From NCBI RefSeq assembly GCF_001426265.1, contig NZ_LMDG01000012.1:434001-498000 (forward strand): a stretch of 64,000 bases of DNA, in the 5' to 3' direction. Source of the stretch: Rhizobium sp. Root1220. Its GTDB lineage: Bacteria > Pseudomonadota > Alphaproteobacteria > Rhizobiales > Rhizobiaceae. This document shows, one piece after another, positions 17,741 through 27,060 of the stretch. The first letter of the stretch is position 1. Every line of letters begins with the position of its first letter. Below the pieces are notes generated by a model. That model ran no database searches. It saw only the letters and a program-made list of their open reading frames with translations, and was not told where the DNA came from. Position numbers and translations under genes: made by a program.

Positions 17741-18577
17741 CTACTTCTGGTAAACCGGATTCCATTTGAGCGCCCGGCGTTCGAATGCCCGGGCAACGAC
17801 ATCGGCAAGCTTGCCGAGCACGGCGTAAATCACCAGCGCCAGGACTACGACGTCCGTCATCATGAACTCGCGGGCGTTGTTGGCCATATGCCCGATGCCC
17901 GAGGACGCGGCGATCGATTCGGAGACGATCAGCGTCAGCCACATGATGCCGAGAGCATAGCGCAATCCGACAAAGATCGATGGCAGAGCGCCGGGGAAAA
18001 TCACCTTCCGGAACAGCGTCCAGCTGCCCATGCCATAGACGCGGCCCATCTCGATCAAATCGCGATCGACGTTGCGGACGCCATGATAGGTGTTCAGATA
18101 GACGGGAAAGAGCACGCCGAGCGAGGTCAGGAACAGCTTCGATTCTTCGCCGATCCCGAACCACAGGATGACCAGCGGGATCATGGCGAGATGCGGAATT
18201 GTGCGCATCATCTGCAATGTCGTATCCGTCAGCTGCTCGGAGACCTTGGAGACCCCGTTGGCGATCCCGAGGAGGAAACCGATCGAACCGCCGACCAGCA
18301 GGCCACCGAAAGCCCGCGCTGCGCTGACCAGAATGTCGTGCGGCAGTTGACCGGTGACAGTCGTCGACCAGAAGGCAGCGGCGACGTCGACCGGCGACGG
18401 CATGATCCGGGAGGAAATCCAACCGGCCGACGACGCCAGTTGCCAGGCGGCGATGATCGCGACAGGGACAAGATAAGGGAAAAACCTGTCGCGTCCCGGA
18501 AGCGAAATCCGCGGTCTCGCCCCACCTTCCCCGCGCTCGGTCAGCGCCCGGACGATCGGCGTATCGAATGTCGACAT
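17741..18577 (-). CDS. ssuC: Aliphatic sulfonate ABC transporter permease
   Basis: Inner-membrane permease of 278 residues with about six hydrophobic segments and the family loop region ([20 protein letters not shown], then [19 protein letters not shown]). Start ATG 18577 is chosen for its GGAAAG site; longer in-frame extensions look non-coding. It lies between ssuD and ssuB. Confidence 0.92.
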   Translation of the reverse strand: MSTFDTPIVRALTERGEGGARPRISLPGRDRFFPYLVPVAIIAAWQLASSAGWISSRIMPSPVDVAAAFWSTTVTGQLPHDILVSAARAFGGLLVGGSIGFLLGIANGVSKVSEQLTDTTLQMMRTIPHLAMIPLVILWFGIGEESKLFLTSLGVLFPVYLNTYHGVRNVDRDLIEMGRVYGMGSWTLFRKVIFPGALPSIFVGLRYALGIMWLTLIVSESIAASSGIGHMANNAREFMMTDVVVLALVIYAVLGKLADVVARAFERRALKWNPVYQK

Positions 18578-18694
18578 GAAGACTTTCCTCGCTTCTGCAA
18601 CGTGCCGGATGTCGCTGGAGACCCACGGCAAGGCTGTGCGTAAGTTTGAGCATCGCTGCGCCGCCCAGATGGAAGGACGGCGCAACAGGATGGA

Positions 18695-19870
18695 TCAGGA
18701 ACCGGAAACAACTTTCAGGTTTCCGCCATGGCTGCCGCCGCCGAATACCTGGTGTTTGCCGAAATCGCTCTGGAAGCCGTGGCGCTGTTCGTCGCGGGTT
18801 ATCCCCAGTTCCGGGAACAGCAACTCTGCAACGCGATAGGCTTCCTCAAGGTGCGGGTAGCCGGAGCCGATCACAGTATCTATTCCGACGTCCTGGTATT
18901 CGCGCAGCCGCGCTGCCACGGTCTGCGGCGAACCGACGAGAGCCGTGCCGGCACCGGCGCGAACCAGGCCTACGCCGGCCCAGAGGTTCGGTGACACTTC
19001 CAGACTATCTCGACGACCGCCATGAAGCGCCGCCATGCGCTTCTGGCCGACCGAATCCGACTCGTTGACGAAGCGTTCCTGCGCCTCGCGTATGGTGTCG
19101 TCGTCGAGTTTGGATATCAGCCGGTCAGCCGCGGCCCATGCCTCTTCGTCCGTCTCGCGAACGATGAAGTGCAGACGGATCCCGAAGCTGACCTCGCGCC
19201 CTTTGTTTGCGGCAGCAGCGCGCACCTTTTGCACCTTTTCGGCAACCTGTGCCGGCGGCTCGCCCCAGGTCAGATACTTGTCGACGCGACCAACCGAGAA
19301 ATCGATACCGGCATCCGAGGAACCGCCGAAATAGAGCGGTGGTCGCGGGTTTTGCACGGATGGGAAGCCGAGACGCGCGTTGGTGGCCTTGATGTACTTG
19401 CCGTCGTAGCTCGCCACGCCCTTTTCGAGCAGCTCTTCGAAAACGGTGAAGAATTCGTCGGCATGAGCGTAGCGTTCGTCATGCGCCAGATGAATACCAT
19501 CGCCGGCGAGCTCCGCAGGACTACCGCCGACAACGATATTGAGCAGCAGGCGTCCGTTGGAAATACGGTCCAGCGTCGTCGCAAGGCGCGCGTAGTAGGC
19601 CGGCGATGCCGTACCGGGACGGATAGCGACGAGGAACTGCAGCTTCTCTGTCTTCGCGGCGAGCGCAGCTGCCGTGACGAAGGACTCTTCGCAAGCAACA
19701 CCGGTCGGCAGCAGCACGCCGGAATAACCCAGACGGTCGGCGGCCTGTGCGATCTGGGTGAGATAGCCGATCTCGGGTGCACGGTTGAGTTCATTGGAAC
19801 CGAGATAAGCACCATCACCCGAAGTCGGGATGAACCAGAGGAAGTTGATGGGGTCGTGGGTGGCGGTCAT
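18695..19870 (-). CDS. ssuD: FMNH2-dependent alkanesulfonate monooxygenase
   Basis: Cleaves alkanesulfonates to aldehyde and sulfite using reduced flavin, supplying sulfur under sulfate limitation. The 391-residue protein of the bacterial luciferase fold shows [13 protein letters not shown], the [15 protein letters not shown] region, [17 protein letters not shown] and a C-terminal [20 protein letters not shown], all SsuD-like. The flavin reductase gene ssuE is not in this operon, so reduced flavin must come from an enzyme encoded elsewhere. Confidence 0.94.
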   Translation of the reverse strand: MTATHDPINFLWFIPTSGDGAYLGSNELNRAPEIGYLTQIAQAADRLGYSGVLLPTGVACEESFVTAAALAAKTEKLQFLVAIRPGTASPAYYARLATTLDRISNGRLLLNIVVGGSPAELAGDGIHLAHDERYAHADEFFTVFEELLEKGVASYDGKYIKATNARLGFPSVQNPRPPLYFGGSSDAGIDFSVGRVDKYLTWGEPPAQVAEKVQKVRAAAANKGREVSFGIRLHFIVRETDEEAWAAADRLISKLDDDTIREAQERFVNESDSVGQKRMAALHGGRRDSLEVSPNLWAGVGLVRAGAGTALVGSPQTVAARLREYQDVGIDTVIGSGYPHLEEAYRVAELLFPELGITRDEQRHGFQSDFGKHQVFGGGSHGGNLKVVSGS

Positions 19871-19902
19871 GGGGAACGAACCTTGTTGTCTGGAGAATGA
19901 GT

Positions 19903-20868
19903 TCAGCTTGCTTTCGGGTGCCACACGATGTCGCTGACATTCAGCTGCTTCGGCACGACGCCGAGCTTGTAGAAATCGTCGGCAAGCGTCTGCTGGTAGG
20001 TCAACGCGGCATCGGGGAACAGCGACACCTTGCCGAGGTCGGCCTGGCTGCGCGTCAGCGTCACGCGGGTCACGGCAGCGGGAACGCCGGTGATTTCGGA
20101 GAGCGTCTTGACGGTTCCGTCGAGATCCGCCTGCGCGGCGGCGCCCACCTTCGCCAGTTCGTCGATAACATCTGCGACGATTTCGGGATGCTCGGCCGTG
20201 AAGGTTCCGTTTCCGAGGAAGTAGCCCCAGTTATCGAGAAGGCCGTCCGACGTCGTCAGGACCTGCGTCTGTGGATCGGCCTCGGCGACGGCAAAGAAGG
20301 GATCCCAGATCGCCCAGGCGTCGATCGCGCCATTCTTGAAGGCAGCACCGGCATCGGGCGGCGGCAGGTCGACTTCGGTGATATCTGCGACTGACAGCCC
20401 AGCCTTGGCGAGAACCTTCAGCGCGAAGTTATGCGCACTGGAGCCACGCTTGTAGGCAACCTTCTTGCCTTTCAGGTCTTCGATCGTCTGGATCGGTGAC
20501 CCCTTCTGTACGAGCAAGCCGTGAAAAGCCGCCGGTCCGCGGTATGCGCCGACATACAGCAGGTTGCCGCCTGCGGCCTGCGCGAAGAGCGGCGGCACGT
20601 CGCCGGTCACGCCGAAGTCGAGCGCATCGGCGCCAACGGCTTCGAGCAACGGCGGACCCGACGTGAACTCATTCCATTCGACCTTGACGCCCTTGGCCTC
20701 CAGGCGTTTCTCCAACGCACCCGTCCGCCTTGCAAGGGCAAGCACGCCAAACTTCTGCCAGCCGATGCGCAACGTCGTCCCGGCGGCCTGCGCCGCCCGC
20801 ACGTCCGGCAAGATCGCTGTGGCAGCCGCTGCTCCGATAAGGCCGAATGTTTGTCTGCGGGTGACCAT
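19903..20868 (-). CDS. ssuA: Aliphatic sulfonate ABC transporter substrate-binding protein (operon copy)
   Basis: A 321-residue periplasmic binding protein. The N-terminus [18 protein letters not shown] resembles a twin-arginine or lipoprotein-like export signal. The mature part begins [14 protein letters not shown] and contains [20 protein letters not shown], typical of SsuA. It is first in the ssuADCB operon. The gene immediately upstream (21066-22031) is a close paralogue. Confidence 0.92.
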   Translation of the reverse strand: MVTRRQTFGLIGAAAATAILPDVRAAQAAGTTLRIGWQKFGVLALARRTGALEKRLEAKGVKVEWNEFTSGPPLLEAVGADALDFGVTGDVPPLFAQAAGGNLLYVGAYRGPAAFHGLLVQKGSPIQTIEDLKGKKVAYKRGSSAHNFALKVLAKAGLSVADITEVDLPPPDAGAAFKNGAIDAWAIWDPFFAVAEADPQTQVLTTSDGLLDNWGYFLGNGTFTAEHPEIVADVIDELAKVGAAAQADLDGTVKTLSEITGVPAAVTRVTLTRSQADLGKVSLFPDAALTYQQTLADDFYKLGVVPKQLNVSDIVWHPKAS

Positions 20869-20942
20869 CGTTTATCCCTCTACTGATCGCTGGCGGCGCT
20901 TTCACGCCGCCGTTTCATGAGGTGATAGTGACATAGACGACC

Positions 20943-20955
20943 AATTAGATCGACA
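20943..20955 (-). promoter_or_regulatory. Conserved box upstream of ssuA (copy 1)
   Basis: AATTAGATCGACA, found about 75 bases upstream of the ssuA start; an identical 13-mer lies about 87 bases upstream of the paralogue. It is probably part of a promoter or operator duplicated together with the gene. Confidence 0.5.
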
Positions 20956-21065
20956 ATATCAATTTTCTATTCTAACTGACTTGAGAGAATAATTTTCCCA
21001 TCTCACGGCATCGGGGCATCCCCCCATGCCGTGGGTCGCAAAAAGGTCCCAGCGAGCAGGCGCGA

Positions 21066-22031
21066 TCAGCTCGCCTTCGGACGCCAGACGATATCACCGG
21101 TCTTCAGCTGCTTCGGCACAATCCCGAGGCTGAAGAATTCGTCGGCAAGCGCCTGCTGGTAAGAGGCCGCATCGTCGGTGATGGTGGAAACGCTTCCAAG
21201 GTCCGCGCCCGGCCGCGTCAGCGTCACGCGCGTTATCTCCTCTGGCACACCCGTAATTTCAGAGAGTTCCTTGATCGTCTCTTCAAGCTTGCCCTGCGCC
21301 GAACGCCCGACCTTCGCAAGTTCATCGATGACATCGACGATCACCTGACCGTTTGCATCCGTAAACTCGGCGTTTGCAAGGAAATAGCTGTAGGAGTCGA
21401 CGATGCCTTGAGCTGTCGACAGAACACGCGTGTCCGGATCGGCCTGGGCAATCGCCAGGTAGGGATCCCAGATCGACCATGCGTCGATGCTGCCGTTCTT
21501 GAACGCCGCGGCTGCATCCGGCGGTGAGAGGTCGAGAGCCTCGACGTCACCAATCTGGAGGCCCGACTTGCGCAGGATCTTGACGGTGACATTGTGTGCG
21601 CTCGAACCGCGCTTGAATGCGACCTTCTTTCCCTTCAGGTCCTCCACGGTCTTGATGGCCGAGTCCTTGCGAACCACGATGGCCGAACCCGCCGGGCTGC
21701 CACGATAGGTTCCGACATAGTAGAGATGCCCCCCGGCCGCCTGCGCGAAGAGCGGTGGCACGTCGCCAGTCGCGCCGAAATCAAGCGCGCCGGCACCGAG
21801 GGCCTCGAGCAGCGGAGGACCCGACGTGAACTCCGACCAGCTTACCGTGATGCCCTGATCCGCCAACCGTTTTTCGAGCGCACCACGCCTCTTGGCAAGC
21901 GCCAGGACACCGTTCTTCTGCCAGCCGATGCGCAATTCACTTGCGGCGGCGCGGGCCGTCCTTATGGACGGAAGCAACGCCGTTGCTGCCGCAGCACCCA
22001 AAAGCCCCAGTGTCTGACGACGTGAAATCAT
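21066..22031 (-). CDS. Second sulfonate-type ABC substrate-binding protein (SsuA paralogue)
   Basis: A 321-residue paralogue of the downstream SsuA, equal in length and alike along the whole chain ([56 protein letters not shown]). Start set at ATG 22031, matching its paralogue and preceded by GGGG; the frame is open further upstream but not protein-like. It sits 197 bases before ssuA and has its own upstream box. It probably feeds the same SsuBC transporter with a different sulfonate, which is inference. Confidence 0.9.
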   Translation of the reverse strand: MISRRQTLGLLGAAAATALLPSIRTARAAASELRIGWQKNGVLALAKRRGALEKRLADQGITVSWSEFTSGPPLLEALGAGALDFGATGDVPPLFAQAAGGHLYYVGTYRGSPAGSAIVVRKDSAIKTVEDLKGKKVAFKRGSSAHNVTVKILRKSGLQIGDVEALDLSPPDAAAAFKNGSIDAWSIWDPYLAIAQADPDTRVLSTAQGIVDSYSYFLANAEFTDANGQVIVDVIDELAKVGRSAQGKLEETIKELSEITGVPEEITRVTLTRPGADLGSVSTITDDAASYQQALADEFFSLGIVPKQLKTGDIVWRPKAS

Positions 22032-22117
22032 GGCAAATCCCCTTTGTTTCCGCGCGTGCCGCCTCTGGTTCAGCCGCCGCATCCGTTTGCGATAACTCCA
22101 TACTGATAAAATCGATA

Positions 22118-22130
22118 AATTAGATCGACA
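22118..22130 (-). promoter_or_regulatory. Conserved box upstream of ssuA paralogue (copy 2)
   Basis: AATTAGATCGACA, identical to 20943-20955, in an AT-rich stretch (22100-22160). It lies about 87 bases before the paralogue's start, the expected promoter distance. Confidence 0.5.
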
Positions 22131-22297
22131 TTTATATTTGTGATATTTGCCTTTGCTGAAATTTTCCTGACCCGATTTTTTCGGTTCTGCGGAATTTTGT
22201 TCCAACATCGACCGCCAATACCTGCCAACGACGGCCTTTTCGCCTGCCTCGCTTTCGGCTAATCCTCGTCCACGGCATTCATGAAAGGAATAGACAC

Positions 22298-23167
22298 ATG
22301 GCAAAAGTCGCATTCATCGGTCTCGGCGTAATGGGGTTTCCCATGGCGGGTCATTTGAAGGTGAAGGGCGGGCATGATGTCACTGTCTACAACCGCACCG
22401 CCGCAAAGGCTGCCTCGTGGGCAGCGAAATTCGGCGGCAAGTCGGCCCCGACCCCGGCCGAAGCAGCCAAGGACGCTGATTTCGTGTTCACCTGCGTGGG
22501 CAACGACGACGATCTCCGTTCGGTGACATCGGCGAAGGACGGCGTCCTGCAGTCGATGAAGTCGGGGGCGATCCTGATCGACAACACGACCGCGAGCGCC
22601 GATGTCGCGCGCGAACTCTACGCCGCCGCCAGGGAAAAGGGTGTCGACTTTATCGACGCGCCGGTATCCGGCGGACAGGCCGGTGCGGAGAACGGCGTCC
22701 TGACCGTCATGTGCGGCGGCGATGAAGCAACCTACGAGAAGGCAAGGCCCATCATCGACGCCTATGCTCGCATGGTCGGACTGATGGGCGCACCGGGCGC
22801 CGGACAGCTCACCAAGATGATCAACCAGATCTGCATCGCCGGCTTGGTCCAGGGTCTCGCGGAGGGCATCCACTTCGGCAAGCGCGCCGGACTCGACATC
22901 GAGAAGGTTGTCGAGGTGATCTCCAAGGGCGCTGCCGGATCCTGGCAGATGGAGAACCGCCACAAGACGATGAGCGAAGGCAAATACGATTTTGGCTTCG
23001 CCATCGACTGGATGCGCAAAGATCTCGGCATCGTCCTTGACGAGGCCCGCAGCAACGGCGCGAAGCTCCCCGTCACCGCCCTGGTCGACCAGTTCTACGG
23101 CGACGTTCAGGCGATGGGCGGCAATCGCTGGGATACCTCGTCGCTCCTGGCACGCCTGGAAAAATGA
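22298..23167 (+). CDS. NAD(P)-dependent beta-hydroxyacid dehydrogenase (HIBADH-like)
   Basis: A 289-residue member of the 3-hydroxyisobutyrate/tartronate semialdehyde dehydrogenase family. The Rossmann motif FIGLGVMGFPMAGHL opens the protein, FIDAPVSGGQAGAENG is the substrate-binding segment, and the catalytic Lys lies in GQLTKMINQI. Substrate not certain; glyoxylate or succinic semialdehyde reductase activity is possible. It is divergent from the sulfonate genes and coupled by ATGA to the DNA-alkylation-repair gene. Confidence 0.9.
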   Translation: MAKVAFIGLGVMGFPMAGHLKVKGGHDVTVYNRTAAKAASWAAKFGGKSAPTPAEAAKDADFVFTCVGNDDDLRSVTSAKDGVLQSMKSGAILIDNTTASADVARELYAAAREKGVDFIDAPVSGGQAGAENGVLTVMCGGDEATYEKARPIIDAYARMVGLMGAPGAGQLTKMINQICIAGLVQGLAEGIHFGKRAGLDIEKVVEVISKGAAGSWQMENRHKTMSEGKYDFGFAIDWMRKDLGIVLDEARSNGAKLPVTALVDQFYGDVQAMGGNRWDTSSLLARLEK

Positions 23168-23862
23168 TCGGTCCCTCCTCCAGTGCGGCCGACCTGATCG
23201 AGCATCTGAGAACGCTGCGCTCGGAGGAAAACATCCGCAGCATGGCACGCTTCGGCATCATCATCGATACCGCGCTCGGCATCTCGAACCCGGACTTGCA
23301 GAAGATTGCCCGCCTGTCGAAAAAGGACCATCAGCGGGCGTCCGAACTCTGGCGGAGCGACATCCGCGAGGCCCGTCTGCTCGCGCTCTATACAGCCGAT
23401 CCGCGGAACCTCACCCAAGATGAGGCGCGCAGCTGGTCCAACGACTTCAACTCCTGGGAAGTCGTCGACTGCGCCGCCGACCTGTACGTCGAGGCCCGGC
23501 TCCTGACGCTCATTCCCGAATTCGCGGCCGACGATCGCGAATACGTCCGGCGCACCGCCTTCGCCATGATCGCCGGGGCTGCCGTCCACCTCAAGAACGA
23601 GCCGGACGAGACGTTGCTGGCATGGCTGCCTCTGATCGACGCTCACGCTTTTGACTCGCGGAATTTCGTCCGCAAGGCGGTCAACTGGGCTCTGCGCAAT
23701 ATCGGCAAGCGCAGCCACCGCTGCCACGGCCCCGCGCTAGCGCTCGCCGAGCAACTGACAGCACGATCAGACAAGACCGCGCGCTGGATTGGCCGGGACG
23801 CCGCCAGGGAACTCACGAGCGAGAAGGTCTTGGCGCGGCTAGACAAGCCCGCCCGAACCTAA
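23164..23862 (+). CDS. DNA alkylation repair protein (AlkD-like)
   Basis: A 232-residue alpha-helical HEAT-repeat-like protein of the AlkD family. Segments WRSDIREARLLALYTADP, SWSNDFNSWEVVDCAADL and AFDSRNFVRKAVNWALRNIG match the family. AlkD-type enzymes excise positively charged alkylated bases. It overlaps the dehydrogenase gene by four bases. It is followed immediately by a transposase remnant. Confidence 0.88.
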   Translation: MIGPSSSAADLIEHLRTLRSEENIRSMARFGIIIDTALGISNPDLQKIARLSKKDHQRASELWRSDIREARLLALYTADPRNLTQDEARSWSNDFNSWEVVDCAADLYVEARLLTLIPEFAADDREYVRRTAFAMIAGAAVHLKNEPDETLLAWLPLIDAHAFDSRNFVRKAVNWALRNIGKRSHRCHGPALALAEQLTARSDKTARWIGRDAARELTSEKVLARLDKPART

Positions 23863-23876
23863 TGTACCGACGCTGA

Positions 23877-24038
23877 CAGACGATTCACAAATCAGCGCAG
23901 GCCGTGAACCGCCGGCTCAAGGCGCATCCGCGCTTCCACTCGCACTTCACGCCCACCTCGGCATCTTGGCTCAACATGGTCGAACGCTTCTTTGCCGATA
24001 TCACCCGAAACCGCATCAAGGGCGAGACAAGCGTTAGT
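23877..24038 (+). pseudogene. IS630-family transposase remnant
   Basis: About 50 codons of a DDE transposase C-terminal region are readable, including AHPRFHSHFTPTSASWLNMV and ERFFADITRNR; the catalytic-Glu segment of IS630 elements lies in this area. An in-frame stop (23874-23876) precedes it, and the sequence ends abruptly where the oxidoreductase gene's 3' end begins. No terminal inverted repeats were seen. It is a fragment, not a working element. Confidence 0.85.
24022..24035 (+). repeat. Direct repeat, left copy, flanking the oxidoreductase/HxlR scar
   Basis: GAGACAAGCGTTAG at about 24024-24036; a 13-of-14 match (GAAACAAGCGTTAG) occurs at about 24932-24945 in the same orientation. Together they bracket about 0.9 kb. 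Confidence 0.5.
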
Positions 24039-24039
24039 G

Positions 24040-24639
24040 TCACACCACTTCCTCCCACATTTCCCGCGCCATCTTTCCAGCCTGTTCCAACCACGCTCGT
24101 CGCTCGTCGCGGGAACTTGTGGCCACGACACCAAATAGCGCGCGGCTCACATGCTTCACGCCGCAAAATTCGAGAATGCACCGCCGCCAGATGTGATCGA
24201 GGGGGTCGCCGAAGTGATTCTTCTCACGTTCGGCCGGTGTGTTGCCCGTGTTCAGGATCAAAGCAGCACGCGTCCGCAACAGGCCGATCGGATCGTCCCC
24301 GTTGTCCGCGCCTTTGGCGAATGTGAAGGCGGCCTCCGGGGCGAACACGCGATCGATCCAGCCCTTCATCATTGCCGGCGGCGCGCCCCAGCAATTGGGA
24401 TGAATGACAGCGAGCAGATCACAAGCGCGAAGCTCGGCAATATGCGCAGCGACTGTCTTGTCCGCGCTCGACGTGCCCCGAGCTTCGGACGCGGACAGAA
24501 GCGGATCAAAACCTTCTGCGTAAAGATCATGAAAGACGACATCACACCCCGCGGATGTCCAAGCCGCCCGCACCGCTTCCGCCAGCGCGTGATTGAAACT
24601 ATCGGCGGCCGGATGGCAAACCACGACAAGCGCTTTCAC
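24040..24639 (-). CDS. NAD(P)H dehydrogenase (quinone), flavodoxin-like fold
   Basis: A 199-residue NQO1/MdaB/YwrO-type flavoprotein. MKALVVVCHPAADSFNHAL is the flavin-phosphate loop, and FIHPNCWGAPPAMMKGWIDR-like residues (IHPNCWGAPPAMMKGWID) form the active-site loop; PEAAFTFAKG follows. It probably reduces quinones or electrophiles. Start is GTG 24639 with GGAGAGG just upstream. The HxlR regulator that usually accompanies such genes is present only as a broken fragment upstream, so control may have been lost. Confidence 0.88.
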   Translation of the reverse strand: MKALVVVCHPAADSFNHALAEAVRAAWTSAGCDVVFHDLYAEGFDPLLSASEARGTSSADKTVAAHIAELRACDLLAVIHPNCWGAPPAMMKGWIDRVFAPEAAFTFAKGADNGDDPIGLLRTRAALILNTGNTPAEREKNHFGDPLDHIWRRCILEFCGVKHVSRALFGVVATSSRDERRAWLEQAGKMAREMWEEVV

Positions 24640-24770
24640 GGGCCTCTCCCAAATGTGGTCTTCGTTTTAGGAAGGGTACAAAGCTTACCGCTTGGTCCCT
24701 AGGATTTCAGTCCTGCGACAATCGCACCGACGAGAGCCGCAAGGCGCCTCCCCATCCACTTCCGAGGAGC

Positions 24771-24930
24771 TCAAACCTTTGCGGCCGGCCCATTGTCGAA
24801 TTCCTGTTGCGAAGCGGCGATGTGCGCAATGCGCGCACCCAACCACTGCATCACATTGGCGATCAACGGGGCGATCTCGCTCCCGATCGGGGTCAACGCG
24901 CGTAGCTCACCTGCGGCGGTGTCGCAAGGA
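24771..24930 (-). pseudogene. HxlR-family regulator remnant
   Basis: Reading the minus strand, the last about 40 codons encode LTPIGSEIAPLIANVMQW and then LGARIAHIAASQQEF before a TGA at 24771-24773. This is the C-terminal wing of an HxlR/DUF24 regulator. The preceding PPQVSYA is in another frame: an extra two bases (GCGCG near 24902) break the gene. Everything N-terminal of that is missing, and the sequence runs into the right-hand direct repeat. It belongs with the oxidoreductase downstream. Confidence 0.75.
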
Positions 24931-24931
24931 C

Positions 24932-24945
24932 GAAACAAGCGTTAG
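24932..24945 (+). repeat. Direct repeat, right copy
   Basis: GAAACAAGCGTTAG, near-identical to the copy at about 24024-24036. It lies where the HxlR fragment loses similarity to its family. Confidence 0.5.
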
Positions 24946-24983
24946 ACTCACAACACTAGCTTTCATCCGGCCGGACACAAACA

Positions 24984-25015
24984 GACTGCCGCGCGAGCCT
25001 TTTCGCGCGGCAGTC
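24984..25015 (-). terminator. Terminator of the sugar-binding protein / epimerase unit
   Basis: Perfect 13-bp stem GACTGCCGCGCGA (24984-24996) / TCGCGCGGCAGTC (25003-25015) with a 6-base loop, 30 bases past the stop of the binding-protein gene on the minus strand; the following minus-strand bases are moderately T-rich. Confidence 0.75.
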
Positions 25016-25044
25016 CCAACGTCATCCAATGGATGCGTTCCAGC

Positions 25045-26034
25045 TTACTTCTGGATGCAGGTATCCACCGTATCCTTGGTGCATTCGTCGAGACCCGTGA
25101 AAACCGGATCTTCGACCGGCTTGCCGGCAATCATGTCCATCATGACTGACGGCGCCTTGTAGCCCATCTCGAATGGCCGCTGGCCGACGAGTGCTGTCAC
25201 CAGGCCCTCCCGAGCGATCGCGACTTCGTCGCCGATGGTATCGGCGGCACCGATCACGAACTCGTTGCTGGCGATCTTGTCGGCCATTGGCTTGAACAGG
25301 TCACGATAGGGCTGCGGCGCGCCGAACAGCGGCCAACCGCCCATGATGCCAAAGGCAGCGAGGTCGGGATTGGCAGCCAGGATATCCGTCATCGCCTGCA
25401 CGCCCTTGGCGCCGTCGTCGTTGGTGAACACCGGGCAACCGGCCACTTCGGTCCATCCGCCTTCGCCCTTGAGTTCGGTCAAACCCTTCTGCCCGGTGAG
25501 CGTGTCACGCATGCCCTGGGCGCGCCGAAGGATATTGTCCGCTCCGGGGTTGCCTTCGATCGTGCAGATCTTGCCGCCCGCCGGCTTGGCCTTCTTGATG
25601 TATTCGCCGATGCGCGCACCCATCAGGTAGTTGTCGGTACCCAGATAGGTCTTGCGCAAGGCGGCATCCTCGGCGGCGAGGTCAGCGTCAAGCGTCATTA
25701 CCGGCACTTTCGGATTTGCAGTCTTCAGGGTCTGTGCGATCAGCTTGGCGTTCGACGGCGAGATCGCAATGGCAGCCGTTTCCGCCTTCCCCAGCATGTC
25801 CTGAACAATCTGTGCCTCGCCGGCTTCATCGGACGTCGATGCCGGGCCGGTATAGAAGCACTCATATTCGGAATCGGGGTTTTCCTTGTTCCACTTCTGG
25901 CAACCCTGATTGATCGCTTCGAAGAACGGGTTGTCCAACCCCTTGACGACAATGACAAGCTGCTTCTTGGCGGCCAGGGCCTGTCCGGCCGTAAGCGCCA
26001 ACACTGCAACTGTAAGCAATAATGCCTTCCTCAT
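25045..26034 (-). CDS. Sugar ABC transporter substrate-binding protein (RbsB/Peripla_BP_4 type)
   Basis: A 329-residue periplasmic protein with signal peptide at residues 1-21 (ending QALA-A). The mature start KKQLVIVVKGLDNPFFEAIN and IAISPSNAKLIAQTLKTA are typical of ribose-type binding proteins, as are TYLGTDNYLMGARIGEYI and IEGNPGADNILRRAQGM. Ligand unknown. It has a GGGAGGA ribosome site and follows the NAD-dependent enzyme gene by about 45 bases. Its ATPase and permease partners are divergently transcribed from 27296. Confidence 0.92.
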   Translation of the reverse strand: MRKALLLTVAVLALTAGQALAAKKQLVIVVKGLDNPFFEAINQGCQKWNKENPDSEYECFYTGPASTSDEAGEAQIVQDMLGKAETAAIAISPSNAKLIAQTLKTANPKVPVMTLDADLAAEDAALRKTYLGTDNYLMGARIGEYIKKAKPAGGKICTIEGNPGADNILRRAQGMRDTLTGQKGLTELKGEGGWTEVAGCPVFTNDDGAKGVQAMTDILAANPDLAAFGIMGGWPLFGAPQPYRDLFKPMADKIASNEFVIGAADTIGDEVAIAREGLVTALVGQRPFEMGYKAPSVMMDMIAGKPVEDPVFTGLDECTKDTVDTCIQK

Positions 26035-26079
26035 AGCTTCCTCCCTCTGAAAAAGACGGGCACCCTGCCCGCCAAGTGA

Positions 26080-27060
26080 TCAACCCGGGTACCAGACGAT
26101 GCGAGGCTCCTCCTCCGAACGCTCGTATCCCCAAGCCGAGTCGATTAGCATTTCGAGATCGTAGACAGGCCGCCAGTTCAGCAGGTATCTGGCCTTGCTG
26201 TTGTCCATCCAGTTCGAATGGTACTGGCTTGCAATGTCGACGGAATTCAAGCCGCGCCTACGCGCGAGATAGGCGGCGACCTCGCCGTAGTCCACAGGCC
26301 GGTCCATGCCGATATTGAAGAGCTGGCCCTTGGCGCGTGGATTATCGATGGCTGACAGGATCGCCGAAACCAGGTCATCCACGTGAATGAAATTGCGCTT
26401 CAACGGACGCCCGTCCGCATCGCGCAGCAATGGAACGGTGCCTTCTCTGGCATAGCGCTCCGCCGCAGCCGGTGGAACGAGTGTCTTCCAGTCAGGCCCT
26501 CCGAAGACGTCTTTGCCGAACGAAAGGGAATATTTGAAGTCGTCCTTTTCCATGATCCACGGCGCGCGGAGGCAGCAGCCGTTGATGCCATACTGGATAC
26601 CGAATTGCTCCAGCATCACCTCCTCGAGCACCTTGGACAGCGCATAGGACCCCGGGTATGCCTGATGCGGCACGGCCTCGGTGATCGGAGCGTCGTGTCG
26701 ATAGAAGAAATGGCCGATAGCGGCATCGCCGCCGATAAGGATGAACTGACGCGCACTGGCGCTGGTCCGAAACTCCTCAAGCAGCCAGAACAGCCCCTTG
26801 ACCGTGACGTCCATGACCTCGTCGGGCGTCTCCTTGCATGTGGCAAGATGCACCACATGTGTCACACCGGCGAGAGCCTTGGCAACGGCATCCCTGTCCG
26901 CGATCGAGCCGCGGGCGACCTCTACCCGCTCGGTTTCCGGGCACAGCCGATTATGGCAAAGCGCACGTATGCGCGCCTTTGAAAATCGCGGATCGTCGAC
27001 CAGCCCAGCGATAAAGTGCTGCCCGACCTTGCCAGTGGCACCGGTAACAAGGATCAGCAT
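26080..27060 (-). CDS. NAD(P)-dependent epimerase/dehydratase family protein
   Basis: A 326-residue extended short-chain dehydrogenase. MLILVTGATGKVGQHFIAGL is the nucleotide-binding motif, and the YPGSYALSKVLEE segment supplies the catalytic Tyr-x3-Lys. HVDDLVSAILSAID and QLFNIGMDRPVDYGEVAAYL are typical of sugar epimerases. Start at ATG 27060, which is preceded by GGAGGA. It is first in the unit with the binding protein, so it probably acts on the imported sugar or a derivative. Confidence 0.88.
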   Translation of the reverse strand: MLILVTGATGKVGQHFIAGLVDDPRFSKARIRALCHNRLCPETERVEVARGSIADRDAVAKALAGVTHVVHLATCKETPDEVMDVTVKGLFWLLEEFRTSASARQFILIGGDAAIGHFFYRHDAPITEAVPHQAYPGSYALSKVLEEVMLEQFGIQYGINGCCLRAPWIMEKDDFKYSLSFGKDVFGGPDWKTLVPPAAAERYAREGTVPLLRDADGRPLKRNFIHVDDLVSAILSAIDNPRAKGQLFNIGMDRPVDYGEVAAYLARRRGLNSVDIASQYHSNWMDNSKARYLLNWRPVYDLEMLIDSAWGYERSEEEPRIVWYPG

